Part shown: positions 7,660-16,138 of the stretch, in pieces | Position numbering within the stretch: the stretch's first letter is position 1 | Layout of the letters: each line of letters starts with the position of its first letter | NCBI RefSeq assembly: GCF_900112225.1 | Contig: NZ_FOLD01000003.1 | Coordinates: 186,001 to 250,000 of the forward strand | DNA length: 64,000 nucleotides | From: Massilia yuzhufengensis | GTDB lineage: Bacteria > Pseudomonadota > Gammaproteobacteria > Burkholderiales > Burkholderiaceae_D | Direction of reading: 5' to 3' | The notes under the pieces: generated by a model | Database searches by the model: none | Told to the model about the DNA's origin: nothing | Seen by the model: only the letters and a program-made list of their open reading frames with translations | Translations under genes and position numbers: made by a program

Positions 7660-10581
7660 TTAGAACTTGGCGGTCAGGTTCAGGAAGATATGGCGCCCCA
7701 TGGCGTCATACACCTGCGGGTAGGTATTGCCGTTGCCCAGGGTGGCGGCGACCACGCCGCTGACGGGTGGATCCTTGTCCAGCGCATTGTTGACGCCCAT
7801 GCGCAGGGTCAGGTGCTTGTTGAACGCCCACTGGCCGACCAGGTCGATGTAGTCGCGCGCGGCCAGGCTTTCATCCGGCTTGACGAAAGTGCCCGCCAGA
7901 AGGTCGTTGTCGCTGGTGGCGTCCAGCTTGACGCTCTTGATGTGGCGCCAGGTCAGGCCCAGCTCCAGCCCGGTCCATGGCGTGGCCCAGACCGCGCGGA
8001 TCTTGTGGCGCCAGGTCGGCAGCGGGGTCCCGCAGGTGGTGCCATGCAGGCCGGCGCAGTCGTACTGGCCCGAGCCCGGGAAGTCTTCCTGCTTGAACTC
8101 CTTCAGATAGGTGCCAATGAAGGACAGGTCCAGTCCGCCCCATGCACCCATCTTGTAGCCATAGTTGGCGCCCAGGTCGATGCCTTTGGTCGAGCGCATG
8201 CCGAGATTCTGGTTGGTGGCGATGATGTTGGCGCTGTTGAGCGCCCACAGGCTGCCGAGGCGGTCACGCGTGATCAGCGCGCAGAACTTCGGGTCGCCGG
8301 TCTGCAGGCACTGGGTCAGGGTGGTCGAGGCCGGCAGGCCATCGATCACGCCATTGACTTTCATGTCGAAGGCGTCGATGGTCAGGCTCAGGTTGCGCAT
8401 CGGTGTCAGGACCAGGCCCAGCGTGTAGGAATCGGACTCCTCCGGCGCCAGGTTGGTATTGCCGCCGGTGATCTGGTTGTACTGCTGGGCCGGGCTATCT
8501 TCGATCTTGCCGTACTGCGCTGCCGTGACGCCGGTGCGGGCGCACTGCGCCAGCGTTGCGGTCGGCCTGGTGCCGGCGCAGGGGTCGCCCGACATGCCGT
8601 ACAGGCTCAGGCCCTGCGGGGTGAACAGCTCAACCACGTTGGCCGCGCGGGCCGCGCGCTGGTAGCTGAAGCGCACTTTGGCGGCACTCACCGGCGACCA
8701 CTCCGCGCCCACGCCGTATGAATCGGTCTTCTGGCCGGTCGAATAGTCGGAGCGACGGAACGAACCGTTCAGGGTCAGGGATTCCGCGAACGGCGCTTTT
8801 TCAAGGACCGGGATGCGTGCTTCCGCGTAGTAGTCGCGCACGCTGAACTGGCCGGCCACGCCCAGGGTCGGGCCGCCCTGGCCGGCCAGGTCGCCGGTCT
8901 CGAAGGCGGTGTCGGTTGCCAGGTCAAGCTTCTCGGTGCGGTGTTCCCAGCCCAGCGCGATGCCGACGCCGCGGCTGGTGGTCGGCAGCTTGATGCCATA
9001 CTCGCCCAGGTCGGTCGACAGGTTGATGCCCTGCACGGTCTGGGAGGTGCTGCCTTTCTGGAATCCAGGGGTCTGCAGGTATTTCAATGCTTCTGGTGTG
9101 ACCTTGCCCAATGCCCAGATGTTGTACGGGACGCAATTCGGGTCGGTACCGTCGACCACACTGCGGCAGACCGGCTGGCCGGCTGCATTGCTCACGACAT
9201 CGAGGGCGCGGCCAATGCGCTGGTTCGAGAAGTCATTGAAGTAGGTTTCCGAGTACAGCACCTTGCCGGCCTGCAGGAAGGCGTCGTAGGTCCAGTTGCC
9301 GACATCGCCCTTCAGGCCGACCACGCCGCGGTAGGAAGTGTGGCGCTGGTCGTCGCGGCGGCCGCCGCCTTCGACGTTGCGGCGGAAGATCAGGGCGTCG
9401 GCGGTGTCGCCCGGACCGGTCAGGCCCAGGTCACGTTTCCATGCCGGCGACAGGAACGGGTTTTCGAAGCGGATCGCATTGGCGCCCGAGGCATCGAAGC
9501 CGAACAGTCCCGAGGGCGCAATCTGGGCAACAGTGCTGTCGTCGTGGAAGCTCGCTTCCGTGTACAGGCGCATCTGCTCGCTGATGTCGTAACGCGAGAA
9601 GCTGCTGAAGGTGAAGCGTTCCGATGGACGGCGGAAGTAGTTCAGCGGGCCGAAATTGTACTGGTCGGTGGCGCCGACGTAGGGGCGGGTGTTGCCGGAC
9701 GCGTCGGCCACGGTGCGCTGCCCGGCATCGGTGAAGAAGCGGCCCGGGAAGCTGGTGCCGGAGCCGCCGCAGTTCAAGCGCTCGGCCGACGAGAAGCCGC
9801 CTAGCGAGCAGGCGGTGAAATCGCGCTCGGACTGCAGCAGTGCATCTTCCTTCTTGTAGCCGAAGAACGCGACGGCGTTGCCGCGGCCGTCAGCGAAGTT
9901 GCCACCCAACAGCAGGTTGGCATCCTTGATCTTGCCGTCCGCACCCTTGTCATCCGGAACCGGGAAGTTGCGGCGACGCGAAGCCTCGGCGGCCGGGCCA
10001 CCGTTTTGCTGGTGGTTGTAGAACGCGTAGTTGGTTTCCAGCTGCACGCCCTGGAAATTGTCGTTCATGATGAAGTTGACGACACCGGCCACCGCGTCCG
10101 AGCCGTAGATGGCCGATGCGCCGCCGGTCAGCACCTCGACGCGCTTGATCAGCGCCGCCGGGATCTGGTTCAGGTCGGCTGCGGTATTGCGTGGCGAGCC
10201 GGCCGGCAGGCGGCGGCCATTGACCAGCACCAGGGTGCGGTCGGCGCCGAAATTGCGCAGGTTGACGGTCGCGGTGCCGGACGAGCCGTTCGAGATCGAA
10301 CCACCCTGGTCGGCGAAGACCTGCGGCAGGTTGTTGAGCAGGTTCTCGACCGAACGCGTGCCTTCCAGCTTGATGTCCTTGGCGCCCACCACGGTGACCG
10401 GGCTGACGCTTTCCAGGTTGGCGGTCGCGATACGCGAACCGGTCACTTCCACGCGCTGCAGCGATTGGCCTTCGGCCGCCGGAGCTTGCTGCGCGTCCTG
10501 CGCATAGGCCGAGGCGGCAAAGGCCATCCCGCCTGCAAACATCAGTCGGACCGAGCGAGATATTACTGTTTCAACCATCAT
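7660..10581 (-). CDS. TonB-dependent outer-membrane receptor
   Basis: A 973-residue receptor. It has a signal peptide with cleavage near Ala-Tyr-Ala-Gln (residues 24-28), VEVTGSRI at 44-51, a plug with VLVNGRRLPAGSPRN and VEVLTGGASAIYGSDAVAGV, then a long barrel ending in Phe (LTAKF). Two adjacent ATGs (10579-10581 and 10576-10578) can start it; the longer frame from 10710 adds residues upstream of the signal peptide and is unlikely. It is transcribed away from a peptide-type ABC importer across a 318-bp spacer, which suggests, without proving, a shared substrate and control. It resembles the receptors at 1-4143 in architecture. Confidence 0.92.
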   Translation of the reverse strand: MMVETVISRSVRLMFAGGMAFAASAYAQDAQQAPAAEGQSLQRVEVTGSRIATANLESVSPVTVVGAKDIKLEGTRSVENLLNNLPQVFADQGGSISNGSSGTATVNLRNFGADRTLVLVNGRRLPAGSPRNTAADLNQIPAALIKRVEVLTGGASAIYGSDAVAGVVNFIMNDNFQGVQLETNYAFYNHQQNGGPAAEASRRRNFPVPDDKGADGKIKDANLLLGGNFADGRGNAVAFFGYKKEDALLQSERDFTACSLGGFSSAERLNCGGSGTSFPGRFFTDAGQRTVADASGNTRPYVGATDQYNFGPLNYFRRPSERFTFSSFSRYDISEQMRLYTEASFHDDSTVAQIAPSGLFGFDASGANAIRFENPFLSPAWKRDLGLTGPGDTADALIFRRNVEGGGRRDDQRHTSYRGVVGLKGDVGNWTYDAFLQAGKVLYSETYFNDFSNQRIGRALDVVSNAAGQPVCRSVVDGTDPNCVPYNIWALGKVTPEALKYLQTPGFQKGSTSQTVQGINLSTDLGEYGIKLPTTSRGVGIALGWEHRTEKLDLATDTAFETGDLAGQGGPTLGVAGQFSVRDYYAEARIPVLEKAPFAESLTLNGSFRRSDYSTGQKTDSYGVGAEWSPVSAAKVRFSYQRAARAANVVELFTPQGLSLYGMSGDPCAGTRPTATLAQCARTGVTAAQYGKIEDSPAQQYNQITGGNTNLAPEESDSYTLGLVLTPMRNLSLTIDAFDMKVNGVIDGLPASTTLTQCLQTGDPKFCALITRDRLGSLWALNSANIIATNQNLGMRSTKGIDLGANYGYKMGAWGGLDLSFIGTYLKEFKQEDFPGSGQYDCAGLHGTTCGTPLPTWRHKIRAVWATPWTGLELGLTWRHIKSVKLDATSDNDLLAGTFVKPDESLAARDYIDLVGQWAFNKHLTLRMGVNNALDKDPPVSGVVAATLGNGNTYPQVYDAMGRHIFLNLTAKF

Positions 10582-10899
10582 GGCGAATTTCCCAGGTAGG
10601 CTCCGCGGCTCTTGTTTTGACGTCGTCCGCAGAGAGGTTTCGATCACATTGCCGTGCAAATAAAAAAACGGCATCTTTTCCTGCTTGGCAATAAAAACAT
10701 TCGCGTACATACGTTGTCAATTGGAATGTATGTACAAGCTAAAAATACAACTCTCGCCCGGCGGTATTTACAAATCATGTCGGGTGGGTTATGGGACAGA
10801 CATCAATTGGAATAATCCCCGGGCACCATGGCACACTGCCAACGCGGCCCAATATGCGTTATCGTTACGCCTCTTTTGCCCGCACCCCTGAGGAGCTGC
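10582..10899. other. Divergent intergenic region, receptor / ABC importer
   Basis: No gene seen. The region holds a 31-bp dyad at 10705-10735 (listed separately). It also has an 11-bp direct repeat TCAATTGGAAT at 10717-10727 and 10803-10813, one copy lying inside the dyad. AT-rich stretches on both sides would suit divergent promoters, but I cannot fix -35/-10 pairs with confidence. Confidence 0.6.
10705..10735. promoter_or_regulatory. 31-bp dyad, candidate operator
   Basis: GTACATAC (10705-10712) and GTATGTAC (10728-10735) are perfect inverted repeats with a 15-nt centre that itself contains the palindrome CAATTG (10718-10723). The two centres coincide within half a base. It lies between two divergent transport genes, so a dimeric regulator acting on either or both is plausible. 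The regulator is unknown. Confidence 0.5.
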
Positions 10900-11838
10900 A
10901 TGCTGAGTTTTATCGTCCGCCGGCTGTGGCAGATGCTGCCGACCATGCTCGGGGTGGTGCTGCTGGTGTTCGTGCTGTTCAACTGGGTAGGGGGCGACCC
11001 GGCCTACCTGCTGGCCGGGAAGATGGCCGATACCGCCGCCATCGAGAACATCCGGCGCCAGCTCGGCACCGACCAGCCGATGCCGGAGCAGCTGTGGATT
11101 TTCATCAAGCAGATCGTGAGCTTTGATTTCGGCAATGCCTGGAGCACCGGCGAGCCGGTGTCGCACATCATTTCCAGCCGTCTGGGGCCGTCGCTCACGG
11201 TGCTGGTGCCGCTGACCATCCTGGAAACCGCGCTGGGCATCGCGCTGGCGCTGGCGATCGCCTTCGTGCGCGGCTCGCTGACCGACCGCGCCGTGATGGT
11301 GGCGTGCACGGTGGGGATGTCGATCTCGATCCTGGTCTACATCATCGTGTTCCAGTATGTGTTCGCCTACCAGCTCGGCCTGTTCCCGGTACAGGGCTGG
11401 GGCGACAGCCTGGGCGAGAACCTGCTGCGCTATGCGCTGCTGCCGATCATCATCGGGCTGGCGGTGTCGATCGCGCCCACCCTGCGCCTGTACCGCAGCT
11501 TCGTGCTCGACGAAGTGGGGCAGGACTACGTGCGCACCGCGCGCGCCAAGGGGCTGGGCGAACGGCGCGTGGTCTGGGTACACGTGCTGCGCAACGCGGC
11601 GATCCCGATCATCACCCATGTCATGGCCAACCTGCCGGCGCTGCTGATCGGCGCCTTCCTGCTCGAACGCTTCTTCGGCATCCCGGGCATCGGGCGCGAA
11701 GTGATCCTGGCGGTGGAGCGCAGCGATTTCCCGGTGATCAAGGCGATCACGGTCTACGTGGCCGCGGCCACCATGGTGTTCAACCTGCTGGCCGACCTGC
11801 TGTACCAGGCGGTCGACCCGCGCGTGCAACTCACCTGA
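10900..11838 (+). CDS. ABC transporter permease, DppB/OppB/YejB type
   Basis: A 312-residue inner-membrane permease of the peptide/nickel family. It has an N-terminal helix (WQMLPTMLGVVLLVFVLFNW), the family segment GGDPAYLLAGK, a first cytoplasmic loop LGTDQP, several transmembrane helices, and the EAA coupling loop DYVRTARAKGLGERRVVWVH near the middle of the second half. The ATG at 10900 follows AGGAG; the longer frame from 10828 is not supported. It is first in a three-gene operon with a second permease 8 bp downstream. No periplasmic binding protein gene is nearby. Confidence 0.9.
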   Translation: MLSFIVRRLWQMLPTMLGVVLLVFVLFNWVGGDPAYLLAGKMADTAAIENIRRQLGTDQPMPEQLWIFIKQIVSFDFGNAWSTGEPVSHIISSRLGPSLTVLVPLTILETALGIALALAIAFVRGSLTDRAVMVACTVGMSISILVYIIVFQYVFAYQLGLFPVQGWGDSLGENLLRYALLPIIIGLAVSIAPTLRLYRSFVLDEVGQDYVRTARAKGLGERRVVWVHVLRNAAIPIITHVMANLPALLIGAFLLERFFGIPGIGREVILAVERSDFPVIKAITVYVAAATMVFNLLADLLYQAVDPRVQLT

Positions 11839-11846
11839 CGACCCCG

Positions 11847-12857
11847 ATGACGACTTACGCACACTCCCCGGGACTGTGGGCGCTGGCCTGGCGCCGGCTG
11901 CGCGCCGACCGCATCGCGATGGCCGCGCTGGCGGTGGTCGCCGCTTTCCTGCTGATGGTGCTGCTCTCCGGCGCCGGCCTGGTGGCGGCCGACTGGGAAG
12001 ACGAAGTGGCGGTGAACTACGCGCCGCCCGGCTTCGTGGGGGCCGACGCCGGCGCCCGCGCGCTCGCGGCCGCCCAGCTGCCGCGCGAGACGCCGCCGAA
12101 CGCCTTCGACCCGCTGGCCGCCGAACTGGCCGGACTCAAGGCGCAGCTCAGGGCCAGCCATCCGCCGGTGGCCAAGGCCACCACCCTGGCCTTCGGCGCC
12201 GACAAGTGGGGCCACGACATCGTCAAGAAGACCATCAAGGGCGGCCAGACCTCGATCGTGGTCGGCCTGGTGGCGGCCTTTGTCGCGGTGGGGCTGGGCA
12301 CGCTGTTCGGGGCGCTGTCGGGGTTTTATGGCGGCGTGGTGGACGACCTGTTCAACTGGTTCTACAGCATCTTCACTTCGATTCCCTCGATCCTGATGAT
12401 CCTCACGGTGGCCGCCGTGCTGCAACAGAAAGGGGTGATGACGATCGTGCTGATCCTCGGCCTGACCGGCTGGACCGGCCCCTACCGGCTGATGCGCGCC
12501 GAGTACATCAAGCACAAGGGCCGCGAATACGTGATGGCGGCCGACGCCATCGGCGCCTCGAGCGCGCGCCGCATGTTCGGCCACATCCTGCCCAATGTCT
12601 CGCACGTGGCGCTGGTGCAGGTGTCGATCCTGGTGGTGGGCTTCATCAAGGCCGAAGTGATCCTGTCCTTCCTGGGCTTCGGCGTGCCGGTCGGCGTGGT
12701 GTCCTGGGGCAGCATGCTCAACGAGGCGCAGAACGAACTGATCCTTGGTAAATGGTGGCAGCTGGCGGCGGCGGCCAGCGCCATGGCGCTGCTGGTGACG
12801 GCCTTCTCGCTGTTTGCGGACGCCTTGCGCGACGCCCTGGACCCGAAACTCAAATGA
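11847..12857 (+). CDS. ABC transporter permease, DppC/OppC/YejE type
   Basis: A 336-residue partner permease. After the first membrane helix (about residues 25-50) there is a long periplasmic stretch of roughly 85 residues (WEDEVAVNYAPPG onwards) before the core FGADKWGHDIVKKTIKGGQTS. The EAA loop reads EYVMAADAIGASSARRMFGH. A long periplasmic insert is a feature of YejE-like permeases more than of DppC. The start ATG at 11847 lies 8 bp after the upstream stop. The last codons overlap the ATPase start (ATGA). Confidence 0.88.
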   Translation: MTTYAHSPGLWALAWRRLRADRIAMAALAVVAAFLLMVLLSGAGLVAADWEDEVAVNYAPPGFVGADAGARALAAAQLPRETPPNAFDPLAAELAGLKAQLRASHPPVAKATTLAFGADKWGHDIVKKTIKGGQTSIVVGLVAAFVAVGLGTLFGALSGFYGGVVDDLFNWFYSIFTSIPSILMILTVAAVLQQKGVMTIVLILGLTGWTGPYRLMRAEYIKHKGREYVMAADAIGASSARRMFGHILPNVSHVALVQVSILVVGFIKAEVILSFLGFGVPVGVVSWGSMLNEAQNELILGKWWQLAAAASAMALLVTAFSLFADALRDALDPKLK

Positions 12858-14548
12858 CCCACACCAATCCCGACATCCTGCTGCAGGTACGCGACCTGCG
12901 CATCTCCTTCCGCCTCGACCGGAAGACCAGCGTCGAGGCGGTCAAGGGCGTGTCCTTCGACGTGCCGAGAAACAGCACGGTGGCGCTGGTGGGCGAATCC
13001 GGCAGCGGCAAGTCGGTGAGCTCGCTGGCGGTGATGGGCCTGCTGCCGGTGGATACCACCATCATCCATCCCGGTTCCAGCGCGCGCTTCGACGGGCGCG
13101 AGCTGTTCGACCTGCCACTGGCGCAGCGGCGCGCGCTGTGCGGCAAGGACATCGCGATGATCTTCCAGGAGCCGATGTCCTCGCTCAACCCGGTGTTCAC
13201 GGTCGGCTTCCAGGTGGGCGAAGTGCTGCGCCGCCACATGGGCATGAACCGGCGCCAGGCCCGTGCGCGCACCCTCGAACTGCTGGACGAGGTCGGGATT
13301 CCCGACCCTTTGGTAAAAATCGACGCCTACCCGAGCCAGATGTCGGGCGGCCAGCAGCAGCGCGTGATGATCGCGATGGCGATCGCCTGCGAACCCAAAC
13401 TGCTGATCGCCGACGAGCCGACCACGGCGCTCGACGTGACGATCCAGAAGCAGATCATGGAACTGATCGCGTCGCTGCAGAAGAAGCACCAGATGGCGGT
13501 GCTCTTCATCACCCACGACCTGGGCCTGGTGGGCGAGATCGCCGACCGCGTGATCGTGATGCGCCATGGCGAGGTGCGGGAGGAGGGCGCGGCCGCCCAG
13601 GTGTTCGCGGCGCCCCGCGACGCCTACACGCGCGCGCTGCTGCATTGCCGCCCGAAACTTGACCAGCGCCCGTTGCGCCTGCCCGTGATCGACGATTACC
13701 TGGGCGGCCGCTTCCTGCCCGACGAACAGCTGCCGCAGCGCACGCGCGGCAGCGCACCCGGCGACGAGCCGGTGCTGGTGGTGAAGAACCTGGCCAAGAG
13801 TTTTTTTGTGGCCGACGGCCTGTTCAGGAAACGCGAGTTCAAGGCGGTGAAGGACGTGTCCTTCACGCTGGCGCGCGGCAAGACGCTGGGCGTGGTGGGC
13901 GAATCCGGTTCGGGCAAGACCACGGTGGGCCTGAGCCTGCTGCGCCTGCACCGCGCCACCGGCGGCAGCGCGCTGTTCGACGGCCGTGACATCCTCGCCA
14001 TGCCCGACCGCGAGTACCAGGCCTACAAACGGCGCATCCAGATCATTTTCCAGAATCCGTATGCGTCGCTCAACCCGCGCTTCACGGTCGGCCAGATCCT
14101 GCTCGAGCCGATGCGCATCCACCGGATCGGCGCCAACGATGCCGAGCGGATCGGCATGGCGCATGAGCTGCTCAAGCGCGTGGGCTTGCCGGAGCAGGCC
14201 TTCCAGCGCTACCCGCACGAATTCTCCGGCGGCCAGCGCCAGCGCATCGCGATTGCGCGCTGTCTGACCATGAAACCGGAAATCCTGGTGTGCGACGAGT
14301 CGGTGTCGGCGCTGGACGTGTCGGTCCAGGCCCAGGTGCTGAACCTGCTGCAGGACTTGCAGGACGAATTCGGGATGAGCTACATCTTTATTTCACACGA
14401 CTTGTCGGTAGTGAAATACATCGCCGACCAGGTGATGGTGATGCACCACGGCAGCGTGGTCGAGATGGCGGACTCGGACGAGCTGTACCGCAATCCGCAG
14501 CACGCCTACACCCGCAGCCTGCTGGCGGCGATTCCGCGCGGCGCCTGA
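12854..14548 (+). CDS. Fused double ATP-binding protein of a peptide-type ABC importer
   Basis: A 564-residue protein with two complete nucleotide-binding domains, equivalent to DppD and DppF joined, as in YejF. The first half has Walker A GESGSGKS at residues 47-54, signature MSGGQQQRV and Walker B LLIADEPT. The second half has GESGSGKTT, signature FSGGQRQRI and Walker B LVCDES. Both halves carry the C-terminal extension with a conserved Pro and positive residues typical of the peptide family. It overlaps the upstream permease stop by four bases, so translational coupling is likely. Substrate could be peptides or a peptide-like siderophore; not determinable here. Confidence 0.93.
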   Translation: MTHTNPDILLQVRDLRISFRLDRKTSVEAVKGVSFDVPRNSTVALVGESGSGKSVSSLAVMGLLPVDTTIIHPGSSARFDGRELFDLPLAQRRALCGKDIAMIFQEPMSSLNPVFTVGFQVGEVLRRHMGMNRRQARARTLELLDEVGIPDPLVKIDAYPSQMSGGQQQRVMIAMAIACEPKLLIADEPTTALDVTIQKQIMELIASLQKKHQMAVLFITHDLGLVGEIADRVIVMRHGEVREEGAAAQVFAAPRDAYTRALLHCRPKLDQRPLRLPVIDDYLGGRFLPDEQLPQRTRGSAPGDEPVLVVKNLAKSFFVADGLFRKREFKAVKDVSFTLARGKTLGVVGESGSGKTTVGLSLLRLHRATGGSALFDGRDILAMPDREYQAYKRRIQIIFQNPYASLNPRFTVGQILLEPMRIHRIGANDAERIGMAHELLKRVGLPEQAFQRYPHEFSGGQRQRIAIARCLTMKPEILVCDESVSALDVSVQAQVLNLLQDLQDEFGMSYIFISHDLSVVKYIADQVMVMHHGSVVEMADSDELYRNPQHAYTRSLLAAIPRGA

Positions 14549-14558
14549 AGGCGGACCA

Positions 14559-14801
14559 TCAAGTCAAGCCCAGGTCTAGGCTGAGTTTGCTGAGAACGAA
14601 GAAGGTGAGCAGTCCCAGGCCCAGCAGCGACAGCGCGAAGATCGCGGCCACCTTGCCGGCTGCGCGCAGCACCGCGCGCTTCTCCAGCGCCTTGTCCTGC
14701 TCTTTCTTGCCCTGGTCGTAGTGCCATTTGATAGCGAAGAACATGCCGGTGCCCAGGGCAACACCCTTGAACGTACCGGCGACTACGGGGAACCATTCCA
14801 T
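14559..14801 (-). CDS. Small two-helix membrane protein, function unknown
   Basis: An 80-residue protein read leftwards, convergent with the ABC operon (10 bp between stops). Hydrophobic segments lie at about residues 5-22 and 48-70, joined by a charged stretch HYDQGKKEQDKALEKRA. I chose ATG 14799-14801 because the protein begins with an amphipathic/hydrophobic helix there; the longer frame from 14951 adds low-quality sequence. I do not recognise a family. Confidence 0.6.
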   Translation of the reverse strand: MEWFPVVAGTFKGVALGTGMFFAIKWHYDQGKKEQDKALEKRAVLRAAGKVAAIFALSLLGLGLLTFFVLSKLSLDLGLT

Positions 14802-15045
14802 GATTGTGTGTATTTCCAGGCCATGAGGAGGGAGAGGAGGAGGCGTCCGCGATAGCCATGCACGGAGGCTCATGCTGCACTTGCCGGCCCATTCTACGCA
14901 AAAGCGACTGCGAATCATTGGGACAAAGTGTCCCAGTTGAAAACCAGGCAAGTCGACGATCCGTAAAAGGCTGGCCCAGCCGCCCCTACCGAAGGACAGG
15001 GCAGTGCGTCCTGTGGGGGGGCGAAATTTGCGCTACACTGAATCA

Positions 15046-15990
15046 ATGTCCCAGCTAGTCGACCTGCTCCAGATCTACGGTGTGCTGATTGTGTTCGGCA
15101 TCGTTCTTGTCGAACAGTTCGGCCTGCCCATTCCCGCTTTCCCGATCCTGGTCGTGGCCGGCGCGCTGTCGGTCGACGGCGATGTCAGCTGGCCCCTGTG
15201 CCTGGCGGCGGCGGTGGGCGCCTGCCTGATCTGCGACATGTTCTGGTTCCGCGCCGGGCGCTTCTACGGCAAGCGCATCCTGCGGCTGCTGTGCAAGATT
15301 TCCCTTTCTCCCGATTCCTGCGTCAACCAGACCGAAGACCGTTTTCGCCGCTTTGGCGCGAAATCGCTGCTGGTTTCCAAGTTCGTCCCCGGTTTCAATA
15401 CCATCGCTGCGCCGCTGTCGGGGGCGATCGGCACCCAGACCCCGCAGTTCCTGGCCTTTTCGGCCACCGGTGCGCTGCTGTGGAGCGGCAGCGGCATCCT
15501 GCTCGGCGTGCTGTTCCACGACAGCGTCGAGAACCTGCTGGACTGGCTCGAGACCATGGGAGGCACCGCCATCATGGTGCTGGGCAGCCTGCTGGCGCTG
15601 TTCATCGCCGTCAAATTTGTCGAGCGGCGCCGCCACCGCGCCCGCATCGCATTGCCGAGCATCGAGATCCAGGAGCTCAAATCGCTGATCGACGGCGGCC
15701 ACAACCCGGTCATCGTCGACGCGCGCAGCCTGACGGCCCTGGAACTCGAAGCCGCGATTCCCGGCGCGCTCGTGTTCCGGTCCTGCGAGCCGTCCCAGCT
15801 CATGGCCAGCATCGACCGCGACCGCCATATTGTTGTTTACTGCAGCTGCCCGAACGATGTCACCGCCGCCGAGGTGGCGAAGCAGTTCCTGGCCAATGGT
15901 TTCCACCGTGCCCGACCGCTCAGGGGCGGGCTCGATGCCTGGAATGCCCACCAGAACCCCGGTCCTGAGCTCAAACCCGTCATTTGTTAG
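15046..15990 (+). CDS. DedA-family membrane protein fused to a rhodanese domain
   Basis: A 314-residue protein. Residues 1-190 form a DedA/SNARE-associated membrane domain with an N-terminal helix, the segment EQFGLPIPAFPIL, the loop RFGAKSLLVSKFVPGFNT and Gly/Pro-rich helices; this superfamily includes lipid scramblases and undecaprenyl-phosphate flippases. Residues about 205-305 are a cytoplasmic rhodanese domain with VIVDARS and the active loop VVYCSCPND (Cys266), followed by LRGGLDAW. The fusion occurs in other proteobacteria. A TACACT hexamer ends only 6 bp before the ATG, so either the promoter is elsewhere or the mRNA is nearly leaderless. It ends 7 bp before the first operator-like palindrome of the glucokinase region. 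Confidence 0.85.
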   Translation: MSQLVDLLQIYGVLIVFGIVLVEQFGLPIPAFPILVVAGALSVDGDVSWPLCLAAAVGACLICDMFWFRAGRFYGKRILRLLCKISLSPDSCVNQTEDRFRRFGAKSLLVSKFVPGFNTIAAPLSGAIGTQTPQFLAFSATGALLWSGSGILLGVLFHDSVENLLDWLETMGGTAIMVLGSLLALFIAVKFVERRRHRARIALPSIEIQELKSLIDGGHNPVIVDARSLTALELEAAIPGALVFRSCEPSQLMASIDRDRHIVVYCSCPNDVTAAEVAKQFLANGFHRARPLRGGLDAWNAHQNPGPELKPVIC

Positions 15991-15996
15991 AATTAG

Positions 15997-16009
15997 GTAG
16001 TCCTACTAC
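15997..16009. promoter_or_regulatory. HexR-like palindrome 1 upstream of glucokinase
   Basis: GTAGT-CCT-ACTAC, a perfect 5+3+5 palindrome matching the core GTARTNNNAYTAC of proteobacterial HexR (RpiR-type) operators. The outermost TG/CA positions differ. Confidence 0.45.
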
Positions 16010-16058
16010 GTGATTTAAATGAGTGTTGCAATGCGGGTCGGGTGGTAAGTGCCACGCG

Positions 16059-16075
16059 CTGTACCTAAACTACAG
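16059..16075. promoter_or_regulatory. HexR-like palindrome 2 upstream of glucokinase
   Basis: A 17-bp element with perfect arms CTGTA/TACAG and AAAC before the right arm; the left RT positions read CC. It is 64 bp centre-to-centre from site 1 and 24 bp from site 3. Confidence 0.4.
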
Positions 16076-16082
16076 AATGTTC

Positions 16083-16099
16083 TTGTAATACCACTACAA
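16083..16099. promoter_or_regulatory. HexR-like palindrome 3 upstream of glucokinase
   Basis: TTGTAAT-ACC-ACTACAA, a 17-bp near-perfect palindrome fitting the published style of HexR site (TTGT-N9-ACAA with TGTAAT/ATTACA arms). It ends 39 bp before the glucokinase ATG, well placed for repression of transcription. Confidence 0.6.
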
Positions 16100-16138
16100 A
16101 GTTTAGTAAGCTTGGTCATCGCCTATTCAATAGCTGCA

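Noticed and set aside
15034-15039. TACACT as the -10 of the DedA gene, giving a leaderless mRNA
   Set aside because: No -35 at the right distance; too weak to claim.
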